Positions 20,832 to 29,054 of a DNA stretch of 36,170 bases are shown here, one piece after another. The stretch comes from a virus. The stretch spans positions 1 to 36,170 of IMG/VR virus record IMGVR_UViG_3300038696_000646. One strand, 5' to 3'. The notes below the pieces were generated by a model. It saw only the letters and a program-made list of their open reading frames with translations, made no database searches and was not told the DNA's origin. Made by a program: the position numbers and the translations under genes. Positions within the stretch are counted from its first letter, which is position 1. Every line of letters starts with the position of its first letter.

Positions 20832-21052
20832 CATTTTACACAGCAGAAGAGCTTGCAGAGATGCGGCTTGAGCTGACGGCCCTGCGGTCAGCAGCTGCGA
20901 AAGGCATCACGAAGCTGCGCAATTCGGTCGGTGAAGAAATCACTTATCGGTCGCTGGAAGAGATGTATCGGCAGATCTCGAGAATGGAGCGGATCCTCGC
21001 CCCGCAGGCAACGGTGCGGCAGCACTATCCGACCTTTAGAAAAGGCACCTGA
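20828..21052 (+). CDS. gpW-like head-tail joining protein
   Basis: A 74-residue helical protein of the gpW family (FYTAEELAEMRLELTALRSA, then EITYRSLEEMYRQISRMERI), which plugs the portal and lets the tail attach. Its place between large terminase and portal is the lambda order (A-W-B). I chose TTG at 20828 because GGGAG is 8-9 bases upstream; the TTG at 20822 would be too close. It overlaps the terminase stop. Confidence 0.85.
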   Translation: MTFYTAEELAEMRLELTALRSAAAKGITKLRNSVGEEITYRSLEEMYRQISRMERILAPQATVRQHYPTFRKGT

Positions 21053-21056
21053 ATTC

Positions 21057-22574
21057 ATGAACCTGATTGACCGTGCCGTCGCGTTCGTTTCTCCCGAACG
21101 CGCCCTCAAACGTGTACGCGCACGTCAAGCGATTATGCATTATGACGCGGCTACCGTGGGTCAGCGGGCATCATCTTGGAAGGCATCCAGCACGGATGCG
21201 GATGCAGCTGCCGGGCGCCGTGACCGCATGGCGTATATCGCCCGTGACATGGTGCGCAACACTCCCTTTGCGCTTCGCGCGCAGCAGGTGATTGCAAACA
21301 ATGCAGTGGGCGACGGGATCATTCCGAAAGGGATTATCCCCAAGGGTGAGAATGATCCGGACGGCCTGCGCGAGATCCTGTTGGAGATGATCGAGAACAC
21401 ATGCGACAAGACGATCATCTCAGCTGACGGACGGCAGAACCTCTACGGGCTTCAGCGGTTGGCCATGAACACGATCACCGATGCCGGTGAAGTACTGATA
21501 CTACGCGAATACGTGGCTGATCCGCGCCCTGGCCAGTTCAGGTTGCGGCTGCGCGTGCTGGAGCCAGACTTTCTGGACAGCCTGCGGGATGGTGTCCTGA
21601 CCGACGGCGGTAGCATCCACGACGGGATCGAATACAACGCCGATGGCCAGCGCGTGGCCTATCACTTGTTCGACCAGCACCCAGGCACAGACTGGTTCAA
21701 AGGGATCGGGTGGCGCAGCCGGTCGCGCCGTGTGCCAGCGCACCGTGTGCTGCATATTTACCGGCAGGATCGCCCGGGCCAGAACCGTGGCGTCAGCTGG
21801 TTCGCCCCAATCGCCTTGGCGCTACAGGATCTGGGTGATTATCAGGATGCGCAGATCATGCGCCAGAAGATCGCTGCCTGCTTTGCGGCGTTCCACAAGC
21901 GCAGCGAAACGCTGGCCGATGGCGGTAACAGCGAGGCAACATCCCTTGGTGGGTCGCTGAGCCCTGGGCTGATCCAAGACATCGCATCCGACGAAGAAAT
22001 CACGTTTTCTAACCCGCCTGATGTCACCGGATACGAAACGTTCACGCGCACGGTGCTGCTGTCGATCGCGTCGGGCATGGGGATTACATACGAGGCGCTG
22101 GTCGGCGATCTGAGCAACGTCAACTTCTCCTCTGCCCGCATGGGGCGGATGGAAATGGATCGCAATGTGTCCAGCTGGCAATGGCTGATGCTGATCCCTC
22201 AGATGATGCACCCGATCGGCGACTGGCTGCTCGAAGAATGGGCGCTGATGGATCCCGAGAATGCTCGCCAGATCAAGCAATGCAGCCTGAACTGGGTCCC
22301 GCCTTACCGCATTCTTGTCGATCCTGCGCGCGAGATCGGCGCACTGCGCGAAGCGGTCCGGGCAGGCTTTGCCAGCCGTCAGGGTGTTGTCCGGCAGTTG
22401 GGCAGCGATCCGGAGCGCCTGATCGAAGAACAGCAAGCCGATGCCAAGGATGCGGAGCTTCGAGGCCTTGTCTTCGACAGTGACGCTGCAGCGGTATCAC
22501 AATCCGGTGTCACCCAGACGCCACCGCCTGCGGATGAGAAAACACCACAAAGGAACAACAGCGATGGAAAATGA
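21057..22574 (+). CDS. Portal protein, lambda gpB family
   Basis: Dodecameric DNA gate of the capsid. The 505-residue protein shows the lambda-portal pattern: N-terminal helix, YDAATVGQRASSWKASSTDA, RDRMAYIARDMVRNTPFALR (the typical R-x-R-aromatic segment), NAVGDGIIPK, LRLRVLEPDFLDS, HRVLHIYRQDRPGQNRGVSW, and GMGITYEALVGDLSNVNFSS followed by ARMGRMEMDR. Start ATG at 21057, just after the gpW stop. The longer frame from 20931 is not used. The C-terminal tail (QSGVTQTPPPADEKTPQ) is disordered. Confidence 0.95.
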   Translation: MNLIDRAVAFVSPERALKRVRARQAIMHYDAATVGQRASSWKASSTDADAAAGRRDRMAYIARDMVRNTPFALRAQQVIANNAVGDGIIPKGIIPKGENDPDGLREILLEMIENTCDKTIISADGRQNLYGLQRLAMNTITDAGEVLILREYVADPRPGQFRLRLRVLEPDFLDSLRDGVLTDGGSIHDGIEYNADGQRVAYHLFDQHPGTDWFKGIGWRSRSRRVPAHRVLHIYRQDRPGQNRGVSWFAPIALALQDLGDYQDAQIMRQKIAACFAAFHKRSETLADGGNSEATSLGGSLSPGLIQDIASDEEITFSNPPDVTGYETFTRTVLLSIASGMGITYEALVGDLSNVNFSSARMGRMEMDRNVSSWQWLMLIPQMMHPIGDWLLEEWALMDPENARQIKQCSLNWVPPYRILVDPAREIGALREAVRAGFASRQGVVRQLGSDPERLIEEQQADAKDAELRGLVFDSDAAAVSQSGVTQTPPPADEKTPQRNNSDGK

Positions 22575-24678
22575 ACTGTACCTCTACGGCACCGTCGGCG
22601 GCGCGTTCTGGGATGAGGACTTCTTTACGCCGAACACGGTGCGCGATGAGATTGAAGGCCTCAGCGGCCCGTTGACCGTCCGTATCAACTCCGGTGGCGG
22701 CATCGCCTCGGACGGGCAGGCGATCTACACGATGCTGCGTGACTATCCCGATGTTGTTTCCGTCATCATCGATGGTGTTGCCGCAAGTGCAGCAAGCCTG
22801 ATCGCAATGGCTGGCGACACGATCACCATGCGTCTGGGATCCACCATGATGATCCATGACCCGGCGAACCCTTGGGTGGACGGGCGCGGCACCGAACAGG
22901 ACCACCTGAACGCAGCGAAGGGTCTGAGCGTGGTCAGCAACGCCTATGCGGCTGTCTACGCCAAGAAGGCGGGCATTTCCGTGGATGATGCTCGGGCGAT
23001 CATGCGCGTCGAGACCTATTATGACGGCGATGGGGCAGTCGATGCTGGATTTGCCACTGCCGTCGATGACGACACTGAGGCCGAAGCCGTGGCGCGGTTC
23101 GATTACCGCGTCTATGCGCACGCCCCCGAAGAGCTGCGCAACGCTGGAGGGGAATTCACCACCCAGAAGAGCAGAAAGGCCGTCATGGCCCTGATGGCCG
23201 GTTCTGCCGTGCCCAAACCCAAGGAGAAGAAGATGGCAAAGCGCCCCGCGAAGAAGTCCCAGCGTTCGACCATGAAGGATCAGACCGATCCGGACATGAT
23301 CGGCGACGAAGAGGAAATGTCCAAAGAAGAGCAGATGCTTGAGGAGGACGGCACCGAAGAGGATTCCACGGAAGAGGAAACCGATGGTGAAGAAGAGGAT
23401 GACGGCGAAGAAGGTGACGGCGACGAAGCATCCGCCAACCCTGTAGCAGCCCAAATCCGAGATATTTGCGCTGCATCGAACCGTACAGAGGCTGAAGCGC
23501 TGGACATGATCGTGCGGGGCCTGACGCTAAACCAGGCTGTCGCCGAAATCACCACCAACCGGGCGAAGGAGAACCCCGTGAGCGGAAAACGCAACGGTGC
23601 ACCGCGCACCACAATCATGCGCGATGAGCGCACCACTCGCCGTACTGGTATGGCTCAGGCGATTACTGCGCAGATCATGGGGACCAACCCGGCCAGTTCC
23701 ATGGCGCGGCCCTTCATGGACCTGACACTGGTCGAGATGGCGGCGCAATGCATCGGCCACAAAGGTCCGCTGCGCAATGCTGGTCAGCGGACGCAGGTGT
23801 TCATGGACGCGGCACATTCGACCTCCGACTTCCCTGGGATCTTCGAAAATGCGCTCAACAAGGTTTTGCTGGAACGCTACCAGCTGGCCGAGCCGACATA
23901 TCGCCAGATCGCGCGCAAGCGTAACTTTACCGATTTCCGCGTGCACCCGATGGTGCGGGCGGGTGACTTCCCCAAGCTTAAGCGTATTGGCGAGAATGGT
24001 GAAATCAAGTTTGGCACCTTCGGCGAAGCCCGCGAAACAGCGATCCTTGCACCTTACGGTGTTGGTCTGCGCATCAGCCGCCAGATGATGATCAACGATG
24101 AACTGGGCGCGATCGACGAGGTGCTGTCAGATTACGGTCAGTCAGTTGCGGATTTCGAAGAAGAGACGTTCTATGCCTTCGCCCTGAGCAGCGCCAAGCT
24201 TTCGGATGGCAAAGCTGTCTTCCACGCGGATCACAACAACCTGGCCGCTGCGGGTGCGGCGATTGACGTCGATAGTGTTTCTGCGGGCCGTGCGGCCATC
24301 CGAAAGCAGAAAAGCATTGATGGCAAAATGTTGAATATGACCGCATCAATCATCTTGGTCGGTCCAAACAAAGAAACGGAAGCTGAGCAGCTCGTCGCAG
24401 CTATCCAGCCGCAGGAATCCGGCAAGGTGAACCCGTTCTCAGGCAAGCTTGCACCAGTGGTGACTGCTCAAATCACGAATAACAACTGGTTCTTGTTGGC
24501 TGGGTCTGATCGTCCAGGTGGCGCGCTTTGGACTTATGGCTATCTGGACGGTGCAGAGGCCCCCCGTGTGCGCACCGAAGAGGCCTTTGGTCAGCAAGGC
24601 ATGTCTATGACTGTCGAGCATGACTTCGGTATGGGCGCCATCGATTATCGCGGCGGCTGGAAGAACCCTGGCGCATAA
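22564..24678 (+). CDS. ClpP-like prohead protease / major capsid protein fusion
   Basis: A 704-residue protein with three parts. Residues 1-200: ClpP/S49-type serine protease with INSGGGIASDGQAIY, putative nucleophile Ser75 in GVAASAAS and His98 in MMIHDP. Residues about 224-338: acidic, Glu-rich segment, probably scaffold (DEEEMSKEEQMLEEDGTEED). Residues about 339-704: major capsid protein of the Mu gpT/HK97-like fold (ARKRNFTDFRVHPMVRAGDF, GLRISRQMMINDELGAIDEV, FHADHNNLAAAG). Fusion of protease and capsid in one frame is known in some phages. Internal Shine-Dalgarno-start pairs at 23221-23235 and 23566-23580 may also give separate scaffold-capsid and capsid products. The main ATG has AAGGA upstream. 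Confidence 0.93.
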   Translation: MENELYLYGTVGGAFWDEDFFTPNTVRDEIEGLSGPLTVRINSGGGIASDGQAIYTMLRDYPDVVSVIIDGVAASAASLIAMAGDTITMRLGSTMMIHDPANPWVDGRGTEQDHLNAAKGLSVVSNAYAAVYAKKAGISVDDARAIMRVETYYDGDGAVDAGFATAVDDDTEAEAVARFDYRVYAHAPEELRNAGGEFTTQKSRKAVMALMAGSAVPKPKEKKMAKRPAKKSQRSTMKDQTDPDMIGDEEEMSKEEQMLEEDGTEEDSTEEETDGEEEDDGEEGDGDEASANPVAAQIRDICAASNRTEAEALDMIVRGLTLNQAVAEITTNRAKENPVSGKRNGAPRTTIMRDERTTRRTGMAQAITAQIMGTNPASSMARPFMDLTLVEMAAQCIGHKGPLRNAGQRTQVFMDAAHSTSDFPGIFENALNKVLLERYQLAEPTYRQIARKRNFTDFRVHPMVRAGDFPKLKRIGENGEIKFGTFGEARETAILAPYGVGLRISRQMMINDELGAIDEVLSDYGQSVADFEEETFYAFALSSAKLSDGKAVFHADHNNLAAAGAAIDVDSVSAGRAAIRKQKSIDGKMLNMTASIILVGPNKETEAEQLVAAIQPQESGKVNPFSGKLAPVVTAQITNNNWFLLAGSDRPGGALWTYGYLDGAEAPRVRTEEAFGQQGMSMTVEHDFGMGAIDYRGGWKNPGA
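23221..23235 (+). promoter_or_regulatory. Internal translation start for scaffold-capsid part
   Basis: AAGGAG at 23221-23226 is followed after 6 bases by an in-frame ATG (23233, residue 224), exactly where the protease ends and the acidic scaffold-like segment begins. Lambda uses such a nested start for Nu3 inside gene C. Confidence 0.5.
23566..23580 (+). promoter_or_regulatory. Internal translation start for capsid part
   Basis: AAGGAG at 23566-23571 is followed after 6 bases by an in-frame GTG (23578, residue 339) at the start of the capsid domain. Initiation here would give a 366-residue protein, a normal capsid-protein length. Confidence 0.45.
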
Positions 24679-24703
24679 GGGGTCAATCCCGACTGAACTA
24701 ATG

Positions 24704-24742
24704 CACGAAAGGCGATCCTGACGGGTCGCCTTTCGTGGTTTT
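24704..24742 (+). terminator. Intrinsic terminator after the capsid gene
   Basis: CACGAAAGGCGA (24704-24715) pairs perfectly over 12 bp with TCGCCTTTCGTG (24726-24737), 10-base loop, followed by GTTTTG. It would lower expression of downstream tail genes relative to the capsid gene, or stabilise the capsid mRNA. Confidence 0.75.
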
Positions 24743-24770
24743 GCAATCCTGAAACATGAATGGAAATGAG

Positions 24771-25115
24771 ATGAAGAATTTTATTCAACCCGGCGCAACG
24801 CTGAGCATCATTGCACAGGCTGACACCCTGAGTGGTGCAGGCGTCAGGGCGGGCGTGCTGTTCGGTATCGCCGCGCATGATGCCCTAGAAACTGAACCCT
24901 TGGAAATCACCGTTGAAGGCGTGTTTGAGCTTCCGAAGGCGACAGGCACCGCATGGACGGTTGGCGCTGCTCTTTATTGGAATGGGACTGCCTGCACCGT
25001 AAACACAACCGCGGGTAACCTGCTTATCGGCTGCGCGGTGATTGCTGCCGCCAGCGGTGATGCTGTGGGTACCGTCCGCCTGAACGGTGCATCTCCTGCT
25101 ACCCTTACCAGCTGA
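24771..25115 (+). CDS. DUF2190-family capsid decoration protein
   Basis: A 114-residue protein with the DUF2190 start MKNFIQPGATLSI, then ADTLSGAGVRAGVLFGIAAH and VFELPKATGTAWTVGAALYW, a compact beta-barrel. DUF2190 proteins sit beside the capsid gene in many phages and are thought to be head-decoration/stabilising proteins. Start at the second ATG (24771), preceded by GGAAATGAG. Its stop overlaps the next ATG by one base. Confidence 0.82.
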   Translation: MKNFIQPGATLSIIAQADTLSGAGVRAGVLFGIAAHDALETEPLEITVEGVFELPKATGTAWTVGAALYWNGTACTVNTTAGNLLIGCAVIAAASGDAVGTVRLNGASPATLTS

Positions 25116-25447
25116 TGACACGGGTCTTTGACGGGATGGCGACGGTTCTCAACGGCACGTTCGGCGGTGCGGTGATCTTTACACCGCGGGACGGCGCCCC
25201 ACGCACGGTACAGGCGACTTTGCGTGAGGGGCCGCTGGAAGTCTCGGGGGGCGATGGCCCTCCGATTGTCATTCTTGCGCCTACTGTTCAGGTTCCTAAA
25301 ACCATCCTGCCTGAGGTCAGAAAGGGGGACCGCTTCGCAGCGGTCTCCACCCCCGACAAAATCTATGTCGTGGTCAATAATATCCCCAGCGGATCACCTG
25401 CGACTGACGCGATGATTATCTGCGAGCTCGAAGAGGTTTTGGCCTGA
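25115..25447 (+). CDS. Head-tail joining protein (gpFII-like)
   Basis: A 110-residue beta-rich protein, with KGDRFAAVSTPDKIYVVVNN near the C-terminus, at the FII-like connector position between decoration protein and tail terminator. Assignment depends mainly on gene order and size; the sequence fits a small beta-barrel connector. Coupled by one-base overlaps on both sides. Confidence 0.65.
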   Translation: MTRVFDGMATVLNGTFGGAVIFTPRDGAPRTVQATLREGPLEVSGGDGPPIVILAPTVQVPKTILPEVRKGDRFAAVSTPDKIYVVVNNIPSGSPATDAMIICELEEVLA

Positions 25448-25869
25448 TGCCGCATTATCGGAGTTCTTATCGGACGGTTGTGCGCACCGCTCTGGCAGCG
25501 CAGCCAGACTTTGCGGAATATCAATCCCTCAGTGCGTGGTCACAGACGATTGACAGCAGCGAGCTGCCTTTCTTTGCGGTGGCCACGCCGACGGAACGTA
25601 AAGAGCGGGACACCCATACCAGTTCCGCACGCGAAACGATGCTTTTCGTCGTGTTCAAAAAGCGTGGCGGCGATGATCTGGAAGATGAGCTTGATGATCT
25701 GAGCATCGTCGCAGAGCAGGCCGTCCTGCTGGCTCTGGAAGACCCGGAGCGCGAGTGCATCCTCACGGAAACGAACATCGAGCTGGACGGAAGCGCGGGC
25801 ACCCGCGTCGGGACCCTGAGCATGAAGTTCACGGTCACGATCTGGCCTTTGGAGCCGATCACTCTCTAA
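25447..25869 (+). CDS. Tail terminator (gpU-like)
   Basis: A 140-residue protein (SSYRTVVRTALAAQPDFAEY, PFFAVATPTERKERDTHTSS, ARETMLFVVFKKRGGDDLED, DDLSIVAEQAVLLALED, STMKFTV-like last strand LSMKFTVTIWPLEP). This is the alpha/beta layout of lambda gpU-type proteins that stop tail-tube polymerisation and bind the head connector. Assignment from pattern and position directly before the tail tube gene. Confidence 0.72.
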   Translation: MPHYRSSYRTVVRTALAAQPDFAEYQSLSAWSQTIDSSELPFFAVATPTERKERDTHTSSARETMLFVVFKKRGGDDLEDELDDLSIVAEQAVLLALEDPERECILTETNIELDGSAGTRVGTLSMKFTVTIWPLEPITL

Positions 25870-25920
25870 CCCTTTGGCGCGCTCAGGCGTGCTCTTTTCA
25901 ACGCTACAGGAGTACAGAAT

Positions 25921-26340
25921 ATGTCCAGCAGTGGAGCCGTGCGCGGCTATGGCGCGACCGTCACGATCAAAGTCGGAGATCCTGAGGTGCCTACCAAGAT
26001 TTTAGGTATCGAAACCTTCGATTTTCCGGACCAGACGCCAGACAACATCGATGTGACGCATCTTGAGTCCCCAAATGACACCGAGGAATTTATTCCGGAT
26101 ATGAAGAAGTCACCGGTGTGGCCGCTCAGCCATCATTACGTTCCGGGCAGCGCGATGGATGTAGCGTTGGAAGGGGTTGCTGGTACCGGTGAGATATTTG
26201 TTCTGGAGATCGAAGCTCCTAACGCTGATCCGGTAGAGTATACGGTCTTCCTCAACAGCTACCGCCCCACCAACATATCGGCAAAAGGTGGTGTGATGCT
26301 GGCAATCAGTACCTTCACAGTCATGGGGGTGATAGTTTAA
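25921..26340 (+). CDS. Major tail tube protein
   Basis: A 139-residue gpV-like tube protein: RGYGATVTIKVG, KILGIETFDFPDQTPDNIDV-THLESP (the typical (I/V)DVTHLES-type strand), PGSAMDVALEGVAGTGEIFV, and AKGGVMLAISTFTVMGVI at the end. It polymerises into the hollow tube through which DNA passes. AGGAG 9 bases upstream gives strong translation, as expected for an abundant protein. No C-terminal Ig-like domain is present. Confidence 0.87.
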   Translation: MSSSGAVRGYGATVTIKVGDPEVPTKILGIETFDFPDQTPDNIDVTHLESPNDTEEFIPDMKKSPVWPLSHHYVPGSAMDVALEGVAGTGEIFVLEIEAPNADPVEYTVFLNSYRPTNISAKGGVMLAISTFTVMGVIV

Positions 26341-26699
26341 TGGCTGCGGCGACAGATTCCAGGACCGGTAAGGTCACCGTGAAGGTCGACGGCAAGGACT
26401 GGTCTTTGCTGTGCGATTTCAACGCGCTGTGCGCCTATACTGATGCATCAGGTGAAGATGGCCTCGACGCGGTCGACCAGTTGCAGACCGGGAAGATGAA
26501 AGACCCCCGAAAGATCCGTCTGTTCATCCACTGTGCGCTGATCCAGTGCCACCCTGACGCGACATTGCAGGACGCGGGGCGCATCGTGACTGTGGCGCCG
26601 GATGCGTTGGGTCAATCGGTCGATTCGGCGTTCCCCGTTCCCGAGAATGAGGCCGAGGAGCCACCCGCGCCGGGGGAAGTGACGGCAGCACAGGACTAG
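26340..26699 (+). CDS. Tail assembly chaperone, gpG-like
   Basis: A 119-residue protein (GKVTVKVDGKDWSLLCDFNA, DPRKIRLFIHCALIQCHPDA) with an acidic/proline C-terminus. This is the first of two overlapping chaperone frames between tail tube and tape measure, as lambda G and T. Its ATG overlaps the tube gene's stop (TAATG). Chaperones of this type hold the tape measure during tail assembly. Confidence 0.8.
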   Translation: MAAATDSRTGKVTVKVDGKDWSLLCDFNALCAYTDASGEDGLDAVDQLQTGKMKDPRKIRLFIHCALIQCHPDATLQDAGRIVTVAPDALGQSVDSAFPVPENEAEEPPAPGEVTAAQD

Positions 26700-27022
26700 A
26701 TTTTCCTGCGCTGCTGTCTGCTTACATCGTGGCGGGGTTCGACCCCGCCACGTTCTGGGGCCTGACCCCGCGTCTCTATTCAATCCACATGAAGGCTGCG
26801 CAGAAACGTAATGCCTTTGCCCGAGCCGCCGCCGCCGAGGCCGCATGGATGGGCGCGCGCGCCGATCACAAGGGGCTGATGGAATACGTCGATGCGCTGA
26901 CGGGGATTGACCGTCGGTTGCCGCAGTCTGCGCTGTCGAGCGTGCTGCACGCCGCCTCCAGCGGGGTGCCTGCCATGTCGCGCGCGGAATATCTGAAACT
27001 GAGAGGATCCCGAAATGGCTAG
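26651..27022 (+). CDS. Tail assembly chaperone extension, gpT-like (-1 frame)
   Basis: This frame is open from 26651, overlaps the end of the gpG-like gene in the -1 frame, and encodes LDFPALLSAYIVAGFDPATF-WGLTPRLYSIHMKAAQKR and a C-terminal EYLKLRGSRNG. The conserved-looking part starts before the first candidate start codon (GTG 26729), which suggests it is made as a G-T fusion by -1 frameshifting, most easily at the G5 run 26672-26676 where a Gly-tRNA on GGG can re-pair. It ends 8 bp inside the tape measure gene. Confidence 0.7.
   Translation, partial: GRGATRAGGSDGSTGLDFPALLSAYIVAGFDPATFWGLTPRLYSIHMKAAQKRNAFARAAAAEAAWMGARADHKGLMEYVDALTGIDRRLPQSALSSVLHAASSGVPAMSRAEYLKLRGSRNG
26671..26680 (+). 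other. Candidate -1 ribosomal frameshift site
   Basis: In the gpG frame the codons are CCG GGG GAA. A -1 slip of the tRNA on GGG keeps perfect pairing because the preceding base is G, and moves the ribosome into the open gpT frame (GGA AGT GAC). It is not a canonical X-XXY-YYZ heptamer, because the A-site codon would mispair. Confidence 0.45.
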
Positions 27023-29054
27023 TTCCGTCGGCACACTGCGCGCGCGTCTTACCCTTGATGCCAAGCCCTTCGAGCGTGGCCTGACCGGCGCGCGCAGCCG
27101 GATGGCGACATTTGCCAAGGGCATGGCGCGCAATGTGGCAATCGCGGGTGCCGCGATGGCGGCTGCCTCGGTTGCGGCGACTGCAGCTCTGACAAAGCAA
27201 TCGCTGGCCTTTGTGGACCAGCAGGCAAAAGTTGCGCGCAGCATCGACGGCAGCATCACCGGGCTGCGCGCGCTGCAGCTTGCGGGCAATGATGCGGGTG
27301 TGTCGACCGGTGACCTGAATTCGTCGATGCAGAAACTGGGCGCGCGCCTTGTGAAGGCGAAGGTCAAAGGCGGTGCGGCAGGCGATGCGCTCAAGCGTCT
27401 TGGGCTTGATGCGGATGTCCTTCTGGCCATGGATGCCGATGCGCGTCTGGCCGCGATTGCAGACCGGATGAACCAGCTGGGTCTAAGCTCGTCTCAGGCC
27501 GCGCAATTCCTTAAAGAGTTGGGGGTTGAAAGCAAGGAGATGGCCTTGCTGCTGATCGGCGGGGGTGACGCAATCCGCGCCGCGCGTCAGGAAGTAGAGG
27601 ATCTTGGGCTTGGGCTGTCCGAGATCGATGCGTCCAAGGTGGAAGCCGCCAACGACGCAATGAGCCGGATCAGACTGGTGACAGAGGCTCTGGGCAACCG
27701 CCTTGCCGTGGCGCTGGCGCCTGCTTTGAAGGCAATGTCAGAAGGCTTCACCGCTTCGATGCGGTCGGGGGGGCTTCTCCGGACTGTTGTTGATGTTGTC
27801 GCGTGGCGCATCGAGGCGCTGGTTTCGCTGACGGGTGATCTGGTGACTATCCTGGCGTCTGCGGGTCGGGCAGTGCTTGATTTCGTCTCGGGCATTTACA
27901 GCTCGATCGGGGCGCTTCTAAATCTTGGTGAGACCGTCAGCGCGACAACAGGTTTTATTGGCGGTTTCATTGGGGGTATTCGCTCCAGCATCGCGTTTCT
28001 TGCCGATCTGATCCGGACCACGGGCAGCTTTGGCGAGGCGATGGCGGCGCTGGCGCCTCTCGCCGGTGAAGTCTGGGGCCGGATTGGCGATGGAATTTCG
28101 TACATCTCGAATTCCATGGAGGCCGGAGCTGCGAAGATGTCCAGCTTCTTCCTTTTCAATTTGGGAAGAATGGCGTCGAAGTTTGTATCCTTCACGCAAA
28201 CGGTTGCCGAGGGTCTGAATGGTCTGTTTCGAACAAACACGTTTTCAGGTGCATCGGCGCTGATCACTCAAGAACTTACGATGGGTTACCGCGAGGCCGA
28301 GGCTGCAGCATCCGCTGCGGGGGCGCGCGCAAATGCAGCCGCTGAGAATTTCAAGGCCCCGCTGAAAAGCCTTGCAGCGCTTCAGGCCATTATCGCCAAA
28401 AGCGGTAAAGACGCTGCGAAAAGCCTTGATGAAGGCACCGACGCTGCGGACGAATTCGGCGATGCCCTTGATAGTGGTGCGGGCGGAAAGGGTTCTGCGG
28501 CAGTCCAGAAGGTCAAGTCTGACATTGACGATCTGAACAGCAGCGGGTCCGAGATGAAGTCCACGTTCGGCGCGGCGTTTTCCAGCCTTGTCTCGGGTGC
28601 GAAATCTCTTCGGGATGTGATCAAGGATCTTCTGAGCAAGCTGGCGGAAATGCTTGCAAACAGGGCTTTCGATTCACTCTGGGATGGATTTGCAGGTGCA
28701 AAAAGCAGCAAGAGCGCCTCTGGTGGCGGCTTCGTCTCCAGATTGTTTGCAGGCTTCTTTGACGGTGGCGGGAAAATTCCTTCAGGTAAATTCGGGATCG
28801 CGGGTGAGTATGGTCCGGAATTTGTGCGCGGGCCCGCCGTTGTCACGTCTCGGATGGACACAGCAAGGGCTTTGCAGGGCGGGGGAGGCGGCGTGGCGGA
28901 GATCATCGTCCGCAACGAGCCAGGAACCATTGTCGAGATTGCCCGCAACGAAGCGGGCGCGATGATCCGGCGGGCATCGTCTGGGATTGTAAATCAGTCA
29001 GTTGGGGCTGCGCAGGCATCTTTCCGCAAAACTAAATCGGGGTGGTCACCATGA
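27015..29054 (+). CDS. Tail tape measure protein
   Basis: Determines tail length and is ejected with DNA. The 679-residue protein begins LRARLTLDAKPFERGLTGAR, a typical tape-measure N-terminus, followed by long helices, a hydrophobic central part (residues about 255-330) that can insert into the host membrane, and a Gly/Ser-rich C-terminus with FFDGGGKIPSGKFGIAGEYG-PEFVRGPAVV, a signature found in many tape-measure proteins. Assuming about 1.5 Angstrom per residue for a helix, the tail would be roughly 100 nm, consistent with a siphovirus. No lytic domain is seen. Confidence 0.92.
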   Translation: MASSVGTLRARLTLDAKPFERGLTGARSRMATFAKGMARNVAIAGAAMAAASVAATAALTKQSLAFVDQQAKVARSIDGSITGLRALQLAGNDAGVSTGDLNSSMQKLGARLVKAKVKGGAAGDALKRLGLDADVLLAMDADARLAAIADRMNQLGLSSSQAAQFLKELGVESKEMALLLIGGGDAIRAARQEVEDLGLGLSEIDASKVEAANDAMSRIRLVTEALGNRLAVALAPALKAMSEGFTASMRSGGLLRTVVDVVAWRIEALVSLTGDLVTILASAGRAVLDFVSGIYSSIGALLNLGETVSATTGFIGGFIGGIRSSIAFLADLIRTTGSFGEAMAALAPLAGEVWGRIGDGISYISNSMEAGAAKMSSFFLFNLGRMASKFVSFTQTVAEGLNGLFRTNTFSGASALITQELTMGYREAEAAASAAGARANAAAENFKAPLKSLAALQAIIAKSGKDAAKSLDEGTDAADEFGDALDSGAGGKGSAAVQKVKSDIDDLNSSGSEMKSTFGAAFSSLVSGAKSLRDVIKDLLSKLAEMLANRAFDSLWDGFAGAKSSKSASGGGFVSRLFAGFFDGGGKIPSGKFGIAGEYGPEFVRGPAVVTSRMDTARALQGGGGGVAEIIVRNEPGTIVEIARNEAGAMIRRASSGIVNQSVGAAQASFRKTKSGWSP

